A program made the position numbers and the translations under genes. 61,702 bases of DNA from Bacilli bacterium (GTDB lineage: Bacteria > Bacillota_I > Bacilli_A > RFN20 > CAG-826): contig JAQWCH010000006.1 of the NCBI GenBank assembly GCA_028705995.1, positions 1-61,702 of the forward strand, written 5' to 3'. The notes under the pieces were generated by a model, which was not told the DNA's origin, searched no databases, and worked only from the letters and a program-made list of their open reading frames with translations. Positions 43,075 through 52,540 of this stretch are shown here, one piece after another (the stretch's first letter is position 1; the number at the start of each line of letters is the position of its first letter).

Positions 43075-43961
43075 TTTTTGTGATTTGTGGTCCAACTGGC
43101 GCCGGCAAATCGGCATTAGCGTTGCGTTTAGCCCAAGATTTTGATGGCGAAATCATTAATGGCGATGCTTATCAGGTTTACCGGGGAATGGATATTGGAA
43201 CAGCAAAACCGACACCCGATGAACAAGCTTTAGTTCCACATCACCTATTTGATATTCTTGATGTTAATCAACCATTCTCTGTAGCCGACTATCAAAAATA
43301 CTTACGGGAAGTGATTGCTAATCGGGAAAATGATCAACATCCTTTGTTTATTGTTGGCGGCAATGGCTTATATGTGAAAGCGGCGCTTTTTGATTATGAC
43401 TTTCAAACACAAAAAGAATTTGACACCTCAATTTATGATCATTTAAATAACGAAGAATTGCATCGAGAACTAGCAAAAGTTGATTCGCTTTCCGCGGAGA
43501 AATTTCATATGAATAATCGCCGACGCGTGTTACGCGCGCTTGCCATCTATCATCAAACAGGCCTTAGTAAAAGCGCCATAGAATCTCAACAAAAGCATCA
43601 ACTACTTTATCCTGTGCATTTTATTGGCTTGATGAATGATCGCCCAGAACTTTATGAACGAATCAATCACCGCGTTGATCAAATGATATCGCAGGGACTG
43701 GTTGATGAGGTTCTTCATCTATATGATAAATATCCAACGGCCAAACAAGCTTTTCAAGCGATTGGATATAAAGAAATTATTAATGGTTATCAGCAAAAAG
43801 AAGATCTTAGTGAAGTAATTGCTAAAATCAAACAACACACGCGTAATTATGCAAAAAGGCAATTAATATTTTATCGGACACAACTCCCGGTCCAGTGGTA
43901 TCAAACTAGTGAGGAAATCTACAATGCTGTTAAAATATTGATTGAGGAGCAGACAGCATGA
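43071..43961 (+). CDS. miaA: tRNA dimethylallyltransferase MiaA
   Basis: A 296-residue enzyme adding a dimethylallyl group to A37 of tRNAs, the step before MiaB. The P-loop GPTGAGKSALALRLA is at residues about 6-20, with NGDAYQVYRGMDIGTAKP and QAIGYKEI as further family motifs. The donor, dimethylallyl diphosphate, would come from the MEP pathway that includes IspF (52541). mutL-miaA overlap 4 nt, as does miaA with the next gene. Confidence 0.96.
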   Translation: MIFVICGPTGAGKSALALRLAQDFDGEIINGDAYQVYRGMDIGTAKPTPDEQALVPHHLFDILDVNQPFSVADYQKYLREVIANRENDQHPLFIVGGNGLYVKAALFDYDFQTQKEFDTSIYDHLNNEELHRELAKVDSLSAEKFHMNNRRRVLRALAIYHQTGLSKSAIESQQKHQLLYPVHFIGLMNDRPELYERINHRVDQMISQGLVDEVLHLYDKYPTAKQAFQAIGYKEIINGYQQKEDLSEVIAKIKQHTRNYAKRQLIFYRTQLPVQWYQTSEEIYNAVKILIEEQTA

Positions 43962-44182
43962 AATATTTAATTGTTGAGCTTTATGACCTTGTCGAAATGA
44001 AAAAACCTCATCCGTGTTCAACCCACAGTAAGATTTTTCAAGTCATACGACTTGGAACAGATTTAAAAATACAGTGTCAAGGCTGCGGTAATGTAATTTT
44101 GATGGATCGGGATACATTTAACCATCGTGTTAAAAAGTTTATCGAACATGCTGAAGCGCCTTTATTTAAAAAACAAAAATAA
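43958..44182 (+). CDS. DUF951 family small zinc-ribbon-like protein
   Basis: A 74-residue protein with KKPHPCSTHSKIF and CQGCGNVILMDRDTF, the conserved pattern of DUF951 (YyzM-like) proteins of Firmicutes. The three cysteines and a His could bind a metal. The role is unknown; the family often sits near ychF or parB genes. The start overlaps miaA by 4 nt and the gene ends just before a terminator. Confidence 0.85.
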   Translation: MKYLIVELYDLVEMKKPHPCSTHSKIFQVIRLGTDLKIQCQGCGNVILMDRDTFNHRVKKFIEHAEAPLFKKQK

Positions 44183-44201
44183 CGCATATTAAATATTAAT
44201 C

Positions 44202-44232
44202 AATCTCCTATGTATTTTATAGGAGATTTTTT
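44202..44232 (+). terminator. Terminator whose 3' arm contains the next gene's ribosome binding site
   Basis: A 10-bp perfect stem (AATCTCCTAT 44202-44211 with ATAGGAGATT 44219-44228) plus six T's (44227-44232) directly abut the ATG at 44233. AGGAG (44221-44225), the SD of the ABC gene, lies inside the 3' arm, so folding both stops transcription and hides the SD. Confidence 0.8.
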
Positions 44233-46311
44233 ATGTCGCTACTGGTGGCCAAAAATTTATCAAAGCAATATGGTAACAAACTCGTAATCAATAATTTTTC
44301 TTATGTTTTTCCAAAGCGCGGAATGGTGGCAATTATGGGTCAATCTGGAGTTGGGAAAAGCACTTTATTGCATTTATTAGCGGGGATGGAAAAAGCTGAA
44401 CAAGGCGACGTTTATTATCAGAACCAAGCCCTTAGTCAACTATCCCGCAGGCAGTTGACCGGTTATCATCGCTATGCAATGAGTATTATCTTTCAAAATC
44501 ATTATCTTTTTGAATACCTTAGCGTAGAAGAAAATCTATATTTGGCACTAAAAATTAAAGGTTATCAAGCAAAAGAAAGCAAAGATTTAATTAATTTTTT
44601 TCTACATAAATTTAATTTAGATTATTTAGCAAAACACAAAGTTCACACTCTGTCTGGGGGTGAAAAAAGTCGCATTAGTATCATGCGCGCAATTATTCAT
44701 CAACCGCCACTTATTTTTGCTGATGAACCAACAGGGGCCCTTGATGAGCAAACCGCCATGGAAATCATGGATATTTTATCGACCTGTGCTCAACAATCAT
44801 TAGTAATTTTTGTTACTCATAATGAAAAAATTGCAAGAGCTTACGCCACGCAAATTATCAATTTAAATTCTCCGAGAACTTATCAACAAAATTGGCATTT
44901 TATTGAAAGCTCAATAGTCGCTCCAAAATTAGCAAAACGCTCCGATAAATCACTAACGTTTTTATTAATTAAATCACGCGTATTTCAACAGAAAACGAGC
45001 ACTGGTTTCACAATCGGTGCTTTGAGTTTAGCGTTTTTTGCTACGATATTTACCTTAGGGTTTAATCAAGGTGTGCATAAGTTTGCGCAAAATTTACCCT
45101 ATCAATATCTCGATATGAACACCGCGTTAGTCCAAGAAGTTCATACTGTCGAGATGTATAACTCACCACTTGTGTTAAGCCGCGTTGCGTCTCCATCAAA
45201 AGATGTATTAGAGTGGTTATCTAATAAATATCCAAATATTACTTACCGATTTAATTATGACTACATCATTAATCAACATTTAAAAGTTAGTTATGGTCAG
45301 CACGCATTAGAAGAAATTGAAGTTGTAACCATTGATAAATGGCGAATAAATCCTGATCGAGAAAAACTTCTTGTGAGTGGCGTTTATCCTTCGCAAAATG
45401 ACGCTATTGTTATTAATCAAGAGGCAAATCGCTATCTTTTATCGACAATTGAAGAAGACGGTCAAGGGAAATTTCTTGATTTTTCTCTTGGTTTTCAGTT
45501 AGATATACCGCATCCGAAAAAAAATGATGAAATTATCATCGATACATTAGATAAAACTTTTTCTTTAGAGATTAAAGGAATAATCCAAGAGGCCTCCTTA
45601 TTGGAAACACCAAAAATTTTTCTCACGCAAGATTATTTAGAAACTTTAGTACAATCGCCAATGATTAATATGAGTGAAATAATCCAAAAAGATATCACTT
45701 GGGAAGAATATTTGAACACTGAAGAAGATGCCGGCCTTTTCAATTATGCACAAAGAATTATTTTTCCTGATCGATACATCATGAGTTTAATCACTGATAT
45801 ACAAAATTATCAAATTGCCGAAAATACAAAATTAGATTTTATTAATAGTGGCGCGAGCGGTATTAAAACCTTTCAAAGTCTGCAAACTTTTCTTAATATG
45901 GCTTTTCAAGGCTTTTTAATTATCAGCCTTGCAGGTGTTTTGGCAATTATATGCATTATTACTTTTGCAAAACTTGTGACAAACAAAAAACATTTAGCAA
46001 TTTTAAGGAGTTTAGGAGCAAGTGATTACCAATTGCTAGCTGTATTTATTTGTGAAAGCGCGTTGATTATTACGGCGAGTTTATTAACGCTTGTAATTAT
46101 TCCGAATCTTTTACAATACATTAATCCTTTTTTATTAAAGCTTACTGGCATTAAAGAAGCTATTGTGGTGCCCTGGCGATTATTAAATTTTGAGTACGGT
46201 TTAATTATTGGACTAGGGGTAATTACATTTGTTGTTTTCGTAATGATTATTAAACTTACCTTTAATTATTTTTCTCGCCAAATTATTTTAAAAGAGCTAA
46301 TTAGTGAATGA
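44233..46311 (+). CDS. MacB-like ABC transporter, fused ATPase-permease 1
   Basis: A 692-residue fusion. N-terminal ATPase: Walker A GQSGVGKST at residues 36-44, signature LSGGEKSRIS near 140, Walker B LIFADEPTGALD near 162. One membrane helix near 256-276 is followed by an extracytoplasmic domain of about 275 residues. The end is an FtsX/MacB permease with three helices (about 556-575, 600-620, 652-676). Four-helix MacB family members are mechanotransmitters or lipoprotein/peptide handlers. It overlaps the second transporter gene by 4 nt (TGA stop). No periplasmic adaptor gene is present. The substrate is unknown. Confidence 0.85.
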   Translation: MSLLVAKNLSKQYGNKLVINNFSYVFPKRGMVAIMGQSGVGKSTLLHLLAGMEKAEQGDVYYQNQALSQLSRRQLTGYHRYAMSIIFQNHYLFEYLSVEENLYLALKIKGYQAKESKDLINFFLHKFNLDYLAKHKVHTLSGGEKSRISIMRAIIHQPPLIFADEPTGALDEQTAMEIMDILSTCAQQSLVIFVTHNEKIARAYATQIINLNSPRTYQQNWHFIESSIVAPKLAKRSDKSLTFLLIKSRVFQQKTSTGFTIGALSLAFFATIFTLGFNQGVHKFAQNLPYQYLDMNTALVQEVHTVEMYNSPLVLSRVASPSKDVLEWLSNKYPNITYRFNYDYIINQHLKVSYGQHALEEIEVVTIDKWRINPDREKLLVSGVYPSQNDAIVINQEANRYLLSTIEEDGQGKFLDFSLGFQLDIPHPKKNDEIIIDTLDKTFSLEIKGIIQEASLLETPKIFLTQDYLETLVQSPMINMSEIIQKDITWEEYLNTEEDAGLFNYAQRIIFPDRYIMSLITDIQNYQIAENTKLDFINSGASGIKTFQSLQTFLNMAFQGFLIISLAGVLAIICIITFAKLVTNKKHLAILRSLGASDYQLLAVFICESALIITASLLTLVIIPNLLQYINPFLLKLTGIKEAIVVPWRLLNFEYGLIIGLGVITFVVFVMIIKLTFNYFSRQIILKELISE

Positions 46312-49091
46312 TTAAAATTCATAATTTAAAAAAGACTTTTCCTGGGGAGAAAATCTTGCTAAATATCAAATCACAAACTTTTCCTGCCCGCGGCTTATTT
46401 GCCATTATTGGCGATAGTGGCGCGGGTAAATCGACACTACTTAAGCTTATCGCAGGTTTAGATCAAAAATACACAGGTGATATTTTCTTTAATCAGCAAT
46501 CAATTAAATATTTCTCAGCGCGAGAAGCGAGTGATTATCGTGCTTTTCATGTTGGTTTTGTTTTTCAAGACTTTCAACTTTTACCGCTTGATTCAATAAA
46601 AAACAATATTTTATTGCCTTTTTTATATTTGCGTAATTTTGATCAAGAAACGCAGCTTCGCCGCGTGAATGAACTGTTATCAATTGTTGGTCTTGATGTT
46701 GATGCAAAGCGGACAGTCAATACTTTATCCGGTGGTGAAAAGCAGCGTGTGGCCATTGCCCGTAGCTTAGTAATTAATCCAGATTTTATTTTAGCGGATG
46801 AACCAACAGGCGCATTAGATCAAGAAAACAAAGAACAAATTATGCGTCTATTAAGCGACATTGCTCAGCAAAAATTAGTTATTGTTGTTAGTCATGACCT
46901 TGCTTTAATGGAAAAATATGCCAGTAAGATTTTAGAGCTAAAAAACGGGGACTTAATTTTGTTAAATGAACAACCATTAATTGAGAAAGCGCGTTGTCAT
47001 TTATCTATCTTACGGATTAACAAAGAATATCCAAAATTTCATCTTCCGCTTAACTTGATTATTCTCCATCACTATCACACTTTAAAACATAAACGGGGAC
47101 GAACATTACTCGCTCAATTTGCCATGTCACTGGGATTAGTCGCCTTGGGGTTATCATTTTTGATTACCAATAGTGTATCAACGCAAATTCAGATGATGCT
47201 TAATGGCTTATTCGAATCACATCAAATTATGGTTAGCGCTAAAAATCAAAGTGAAAAGGCGCAGACAAAAATTGCTATACCACAAGATCAAGTTCAAAAA
47301 ATAGCGGATACCTATCCCCTAGATGTACAACGGATCGGTGTTAATTATGAGGCGAATTTTGAACAGTTTTTTCCGGATGAAAATAAACTTGTACTCGCAT
47401 CAACTGCGATGAAGATTCCTTTGGTCTCATTTAATATTCGTCATATTAATGATTATTGTTGGCTGCCCGCTGTTCAGGAAGAAATTTATCCATCTTCTCC
47501 CGTTATTATGGAAGAGGACCAATTGATTCTTGGATTGCCAATCAGCGACTTTAACACACTAGTACAGGCTTTGTATTTACATCCGTTAACGACTTTTGCT
47601 GATGTTGGCGAGTATCTAACTCATCATAATGTTCAAGTCGCTTTTGAACTAAAAAATGATAACTGGCATTATGAAGATCAACAAATATTTCAAATTATTG
47701 GCATTTACCCGAGTCTTCACCCACAGGTCGCGCATGATAATCCGCTGTGGAATCAAACGGTTTTTGAAGACAATATGCGATTAAAATCAACACTTGATTT
47801 CATTCAACCGGTAAATTTGCCTTGGACGTTGCGTAAAGCATATTTTCTCGATGTTAAAAATTCTGCAAAATTTCTTGATATGGCTATAAGAAACCCACAA
47901 TTTAATCCGTTTATTCTACATCCACTCCGCAAATCAGAAGAAGAATTGAGCACATTACCAAGTCAAATCCGCGTCTTTCAAAAAAACTCTAATAATGTAA
48001 ATTTTTCTGATATCGAATTAATTTATACATCAAGTAATAATATTATGACTTTTTATCCAACCAGTAATGGTGCATATTTGGCTTTTCCCGAAGCTTTAAT
48101 GGTCGGCTTTACTCGTACGATGCTAATTTCTGCAAGCATTGAAGAGCTATTAGTTATTACTGAAAATAATTTACTAAATGAGACCGCAAAAAAAGAACAA
48201 AACATAATTTTTCCACCGCATGTGGCGGTTGGCTCCTTAAAAGGGCTTTCAGATAATAATGTACGATTTTCCAGCACCTTAAAAAACGTCTATCACGGAG
48301 AACAACCCGAAGATATTCATCAAATTGCTATTTCCACTGCGCTTGCTAAAAAAGTATTTGGGCATCTTGATGTAATTAACACTAATCTCCATATTGCTGT
48401 TTCAGATAATAGTGTTTTTACAACCAATTCAATAATCACGAATAGTTTTAAATTTCAAAGATTGCAGATTACGGGACTAGTTGAGGACAATCAAATGTTT
48501 ATTTATCAAGAGCCATCTTGGCTAATAACTTATTATTCACTAGTTTTAGCAATTGATGCTTTTGAGCTACAACCAACTGGATTTATGCTTAAAGTTAATG
48601 AGCAATGTGAATTAGAAAAATATGTTAGTGAATTGAACGAGCAATTTCCGTATTTAAATTTTGTTATTCCAACAAGCGAATTAACTAAAGCTGTGGTTTT
48701 AACCACCGCGCAAATTGAAAAAATCATTCTTGTTATTGCGAGCACAGCAATTATTATTGCCTTTTTGCTAATCATTGTAGTGAGTTATTTAACAATGCTA
48801 GAAGAGCAAGCGATTGGTCGTCTTTTGCATCAGCTAGGTATTTCTCGCGGTGAACAACAAAGATTTTTTATGTTACTTTCTCCAATAATCGGTGGAATTA
48901 GTTTTTGCATTGCTGCTTTTGAATTACTGATTCTTCAAATAACTTTTCATCAATTATTTCAAACATATTTTCATACAAACGGTCAATATCAATTTTATAT
49001 TAAGCCATTAATTATCATGATTAGTGTGGCCTTTATTCTCAGTTTTTTGAGTGGGAAAGTGGTGACGACATTTTATAAAAATCAAGGATAA
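46308..49091 (+). CDS. MacB-like ABC transporter, fused ATPase-permease 2
   Basis: A 927-residue fusion with the same order as its neighbour. Walker A GDSGAGKST is near residues 33-41, signature LSGGEKQRVAIAR near 140-152, Walker B FILADEPTGALD near 163-174. Membrane helix 1 is near 272-292, a large extracytoplasmic domain spans about 295-800 (nearly twice that of partner 1), and three C-terminal helices lie at about 802-826, 854-874 and 900-918. Both proteins keep a catalytic Glu, so both ATPase sites could be active. The two likely form a heterodimer. Function unknown; a surface-protein or antimicrobial-peptide role is only a guess. Confidence 0.85.
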   Translation: MIKIHNLKKTFPGEKILLNIKSQTFPARGLFAIIGDSGAGKSTLLKLIAGLDQKYTGDIFFNQQSIKYFSAREASDYRAFHVGFVFQDFQLLPLDSIKNNILLPFLYLRNFDQETQLRRVNELLSIVGLDVDAKRTVNTLSGGEKQRVAIARSLVINPDFILADEPTGALDQENKEQIMRLLSDIAQQKLVIVVSHDLALMEKYASKILELKNGDLILLNEQPLIEKARCHLSILRINKEYPKFHLPLNLIILHHYHTLKHKRGRTLLAQFAMSLGLVALGLSFLITNSVSTQIQMMLNGLFESHQIMVSAKNQSEKAQTKIAIPQDQVQKIADTYPLDVQRIGVNYEANFEQFFPDENKLVLASTAMKIPLVSFNIRHINDYCWLPAVQEEIYPSSPVIMEEDQLILGLPISDFNTLVQALYLHPLTTFADVGEYLTHHNVQVAFELKNDNWHYEDQQIFQIIGIYPSLHPQVAHDNPLWNQTVFEDNMRLKSTLDFIQPVNLPWTLRKAYFLDVKNSAKFLDMAIRNPQFNPFILHPLRKSEEELSTLPSQIRVFQKNSNNVNFSDIELIYTSSNNIMTFYPTSNGAYLAFPEALMVGFTRTMLISASIEELLVITENNLLNETAKKEQNIIFPPHVAVGSLKGLSDNNVRFSSTLKNVYHGEQPEDIHQIAISTALAKKVFGHLDVINTNLHIAVSDNSVFTTNSIITNSFKFQRLQITGLVEDNQMFIYQEPSWLITYYSLVLAIDAFELQPTGFMLKVNEQCELEKYVSELNEQFPYLNFVIPTSELTKAVVLTTAQIEKIILVIASTAIIIAFLLIIVVSYLTMLEEQAIGRLLHQLGISRGEQQRFFMLLSPIIGGISFCIAAFELLILQITFHQLFQTYFHTNGQYQFYIKPLIIMISVAFILSFLSGKVVTTFYKNQG

Positions 49092-49268
49092 ATCTATTTA
49101 ATAATTGCCCATTTACATTCAACCATTATAGGTAAGATAGTAATATTTTTAATTTATATCAAATATGAAGATTCATTTTTATAGCGTTAATAGCCAACTT
49201 TGATGGCGTGTATATTTTTCTTTTTCATTTGGCCTTATTATATATAATAGATAAAAATTGAGCGTATC

Positions 49269-50942
49269 ATGCTGGTATTGATTAAAAAGTACGCTTTAAT
49301 TGACCCATTTTATCTCGACCAATTCACGATTTATCTAAATGCGGACATTCTTAAAAAAATCGGATTAATTAAAAAAGCCCAGCCGTTAATTAGCCGGGAA
49401 AAGGCACCCCGGGAAAAAAGTAAAATTATTTGGATTTCCATTTGGATTAGTGTCGCTATCATCTTATTACCATTGCTAGTTTTAGTTACCCAACTTAATC
49501 AATTAATAAATAATGGTAATTTTTTTGCTGATTGGCTCACCTATATTAATAAATATGTTGTTTATTATTTTCTAGCAATTAATTCAATTTATCTTTCTTT
49601 GCTAATTTTTTCTGTGATTGGTAGTGAACAATCACTTAATATGTGGGACATCAAAAAGGCAAACTTTTTATTTGAACACGATTTATTACCGAGCATTTCG
49701 ATTATTGCTCCAGCTTATAACGAGGAAAAATCGATTATTGAAAGCGTTACTTCGCTTTTAAACCTTAAATATCCCAAATATGAAGTTGTGGTTGTTAACG
49801 ATGGATCAAAAGATCAAACAATGCAAGTGCTTATTAATCACTTCAAGCTTGAAAGAAAACATCCGTTTTTTACTCTTCCCCTAAGCACAAAGCCATTACG
49901 GGGCGTTTATGTTTCAACAACAACTCCAAACTTGATTGTGATTGATAAAGTTAATGGCGGGAAAGCAGATGCATTAAATCTAGGAATTAATGCAGCAAAG
50001 TACGAATTCGTTTGTGGGATTGACGCCGATTCATTGCTTGAAGAAGAAGCGTTATTAAAAGTTATGAGCACGACGCTTGATGATGCGCGCGCGCATATCG
50101 CTCTTGGTGGCAACATTGTTCCGGTTAATGGATGTAAGGTTGATCGGGGTAAGGTCGAGCATACGGGCTTAGGGAAAAAAGCGATTGTTCGCTTCCAAAC
50201 ACTCGAATACTTGCGGGCCTTTACTACCGGCCGTATCGGTTGGTCGAAATTAAATTCATTATTAATAATTTCTGGGGCATTTGGATTATTCTCCCGTCAA
50301 TCTTTAGTTAAAATTGGTGGTTATTTAACGATTTCTGGTCAACTAAAAAAAGATACGGTTGGTGAAGATATGGAATTAGTTGTGCGCTTGACATATCGCG
50401 CCTTAAAAGAAAAACAACCTTATCGAGTAAAATACGTTCATCACGCACAATGTTATACCGAACTACCATCAGAGATGCGCAGTTTATTAAAGCAGCGTAA
50501 TCGTTGGCAGCGCGGTTTACTCGATATTTTGAGCTATCATCGGCACATCCTTTTTAATCCGCGTTATAAGCAGCCGGGCCTACTCGGATTCCCATATTTC
50601 TTTATATTTGAAATGCTCGGGCCATTTTTCGAAGCCGTATCTTATTTATCAATCATTATTTCTTTTGCATTTGGACTGCTCAATTTACCAATTGTGATTT
50701 TAATGTCGGTAGCAACTATTCTTTATGGAGTAGTGATTTCTTTATTCTCCGTATTAATTACTGAGCGGAGATCTTCGTTTTTTTCAAACAAAGAAACTTT
50801 GATTATCACTTTTTTAGCAATTTTAGAAAATTTCGGGTATCGGCAAATAATGAGTCTTCATCGTATGGTATCAACTTTCTCTGCTTTAAAAGAAAGTGGA
50901 ACATGGGGAAGTCAAAACCGCCAAGGATTTGTAAAAAAATAA
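49269..50942 (+). CDS. GT2-family processive-type glycosyltransferase
   Basis: A 557-residue membrane glycosyltransferase. Two N-terminal helices (about residues 53-77 and 93-118) precede the GT-A domain: IIAPAYNEEKSII near 146, VVNDGSKDQT, CGIDADSLLEEEA (D-x-D, near 250), GEDMELVVRL and the processive QRNRWQRG motif near 412. Three or four helices follow. This is the layout of hyaluronan, cellulose and poly-N-acetylglucosamine synthases, which polymerise and extrude a glycan. The TATAAT at 49243-49248 is only 21 nt from the ATG and no SD is seen. Product unknown. Confidence 0.85.
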   Translation: MLVLIKKYALIDPFYLDQFTIYLNADILKKIGLIKKAQPLISREKAPREKSKIIWISIWISVAIILLPLLVLVTQLNQLINNGNFFADWLTYINKYVVYYFLAINSIYLSLLIFSVIGSEQSLNMWDIKKANFLFEHDLLPSISIIAPAYNEEKSIIESVTSLLNLKYPKYEVVVVNDGSKDQTMQVLINHFKLERKHPFFTLPLSTKPLRGVYVSTTTPNLIVIDKVNGGKADALNLGINAAKYEFVCGIDADSLLEEEALLKVMSTTLDDARAHIALGGNIVPVNGCKVDRGKVEHTGLGKKAIVRFQTLEYLRAFTTGRIGWSKLNSLLIISGAFGLFSRQSLVKIGGYLTISGQLKKDTVGEDMELVVRLTYRALKEKQPYRVKYVHHAQCYTELPSEMRSLLKQRNRWQRGLLDILSYHRHILFNPRYKQPGLLGFPYFFIFEMLGPFFEAVSYLSIIISFAFGLLNLPIVILMSVATILYGVVISLFSVLITERRSSFFSNKETLIITFLAILENFGYRQIMSLHRMVSTFSALKESGTWGSQNRQGFVKK

Positions 50943-50997
50943 AACAATTTGAGGTTTTCTGTAATTTAAAATAAATTTTTATGTTTCAAAACATTTA

Positions 50998-51028
50998 TTG
51001 ACTATACATTTTAAATTTGTGTTATCAT
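50998..51028 (+). promoter_or_regulatory. Promoter of the cold-shock gene
   Basis: -35 TTGACT (50998-51003), 19-bp spacer, extended -10 TG-T-TATCAT (51020-51028). The transcript would have a leader of about 65 nt, usual for cold-shock mRNAs. Confidence 0.55.
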
Positions 51029-51099
51029 GTATCAGTAAATAGTAGAAATATTAATTTACAACTATCTATTCGCGAAGTTTAGAAGAAAGGTTGTTTCCG

Positions 51100-51303
51100 A
51101 TGAAAGGTAATGTCAAGATGTTCAACAAGGAAAAGGGCTATGGCTTCATTCGTACTGAAGAAGGCCAAGACGTCTTTTTCCACTATTCCTCACTAGTCAT
51201 GGACGGTTTCAAAACCGCCGAAGTGGGCGAACCTGTTGAATTCGACTTAGAAGATTCCGATCGCGGCCCACGGGCAGCGAACATTCGCAGAGCTTCTAAG
51301 TAA
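51100..51303 (+). CDS. Cold-shock protein (CspA family)
   Basis: A 67-residue single cold-shock domain. RNP1 KGYGFIR and RNP2 DVFFHYS are intact. It binds single-stranded RNA and DNA as an RNA chaperone. The start at 51100 follows an AGAAAGG site; a TTG at 51091 is in frame but overlaps the gap to that site. Codon use is strongly biased (AAG, TTC, GGC), as for HU, implying high expression. It has its own terminator. Confidence 0.96.
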   Translation: MKGNVKMFNKEKGYGFIRTEEGQDVFFHYSSLVMDGFKTAEVGEPVEFDLEDSDRGPRAANIRRASK

Positions 51304-51322
51304 GAATTTAATACATGAACAC

Positions 51323-51348
51323 AAAAGCCACTTAAATGTGGCTTTTTC
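51323..51348 (+). terminator. Terminator of the cold-shock gene
   Basis: A 9-bp perfect stem (AAAAGCCAC 51323-51331 with GTGGCTTTT 51338-51346) with a 6-nt loop and T-run. Confidence 0.9.
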
Positions 51349-51415
51349 TTTATCTTTCAAGCATTATCTACTATAATTAGGCGAATAAATCTATGAATTT
51401 TTTTAGGAGCGGTAT

Positions 51416-52525
51416 ATGGGATTAAAAGCCGGAATTGTTGGACTACCGAATGTCGGAAAATCGACACTTTTTAACGCGATTACGGCGGCAAATGTTGAGG
51501 CCGCTAATTATCCATTTGCCACAATTTCTCCAAATACCGGCGTTGTAAAAGTCCCAGATCAACGGGTTGATTGGTTGAGTGCATTATTTGAACCACGCAA
51601 GACAATCTATGCGACATTTGAATTTAACGATATTGCTGGGCTAGTACGTGGCGCTTCGAAAGGCGAAGGACTTGGCAATCAGTTTTTGGCCTACATTCGG
51701 GAATGTGATGCAATTATTGAAGTTGTCCGTTGCTTTGAAAGTGCGGAAATTATTCATGTAGAAAATAGTGTTGATCCACTTCGTGATATTGCCATTATTA
51801 ATCTTGAATTAGTGATGAGTGACTTGGATACATTAAGCAAACGCAAAGGAAAAGTTGAAGCTAAGGCAAAAGTCAGTCATGATAAAGATGCGATAAAAGA
51901 ACTCGCGTTAATTGAATTATTAGAACAACAACTTTTAAGTGAAAAACCCGTTCGTTTACTTGCGACTTTATCAAGCGAACAACGCGAATTCATTAATAAG
52001 AATTATTTTTTACTAACAAACAAACCGATAATTTATGCAGCGAATGTTGCTGATAGTGATTTAGGTCGACCAATTGACAATCTTCATTTTCAAAAAGTGT
52101 CAGCTTTAGCAAAAAGCGAAGGTGCTGCTTGCATTGCGATTTCGGCGGCAATTGAAGCCGAACTAAGTCAGTTGCCCGAAGAAGAAAAAGTGGTTTTTCT
52201 TCAAGATTTAAATGTCACGGAAACCGGACTTGATCGCCTTGTACGGGCAACCTATGATTTGCTTAATCTTGCAACATTTTTCACGGTCGGAAAAGATGAA
52301 GTACGCGCATGGACGTTTACTAATAATATGAGCGCACCAGAATGTGCTGGTGTGATTCATTCTGATTTTCAAAAAGGTTTTATTAAAGCGGAAATCTATA
52401 CTTATAATGATTTACGAAAATATGGTAGTGAATTAGCTGTGAAAGAAGCCGGAAAACTTCGGGTTGAAGGACGTGATTATTTGATGAAAGATGGCGATAT
52501 TGTTTTTTTCCGCTTCAATGTTTAG
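51416..52525 (+). CDS. ychF: Redox-regulated ATPase YchF (Obg family)
   Basis: A 369-residue Obg-like P-loop protein. G1 is GLPNVGKSTLFNAIT (about residues 9-23), followed by DIAGLVRGASKGEGLGNQFL; the C-terminal TGS domain has YTFFTVGKDEVRAW-like FFTVGKDEVRAW. It binds the ribosome and prefers ATP. AGGAG precedes the start. A TATAAT at 51372-51377 is a likely -10. Confidence 0.96.
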   Translation: MGLKAGIVGLPNVGKSTLFNAITAANVEAANYPFATISPNTGVVKVPDQRVDWLSALFEPRKTIYATFEFNDIAGLVRGASKGEGLGNQFLAYIRECDAIIEVVRCFESAEIIHVENSVDPLRDIAIINLELVMSDLDTLSKRKGKVEAKAKVSHDKDAIKELALIELLEQQLLSEKPVRLLATLSSEQREFINKNYFLLTNKPIIYAANVADSDLGRPIDNLHFQKVSALAKSEGAACIAISAAIEAELSQLPEEEKVVFLQDLNVTETGLDRLVRATYDLLNLATFFTVGKDEVRAWTFTNNMSAPECAGVIHSDFQKGFIKAEIYTYNDLRKYGSELAVKEAGKLRVEGRDYLMKDGDIVFFRFNV

Positions 52526-52540
52526 AAAAGGAGAGTAATT

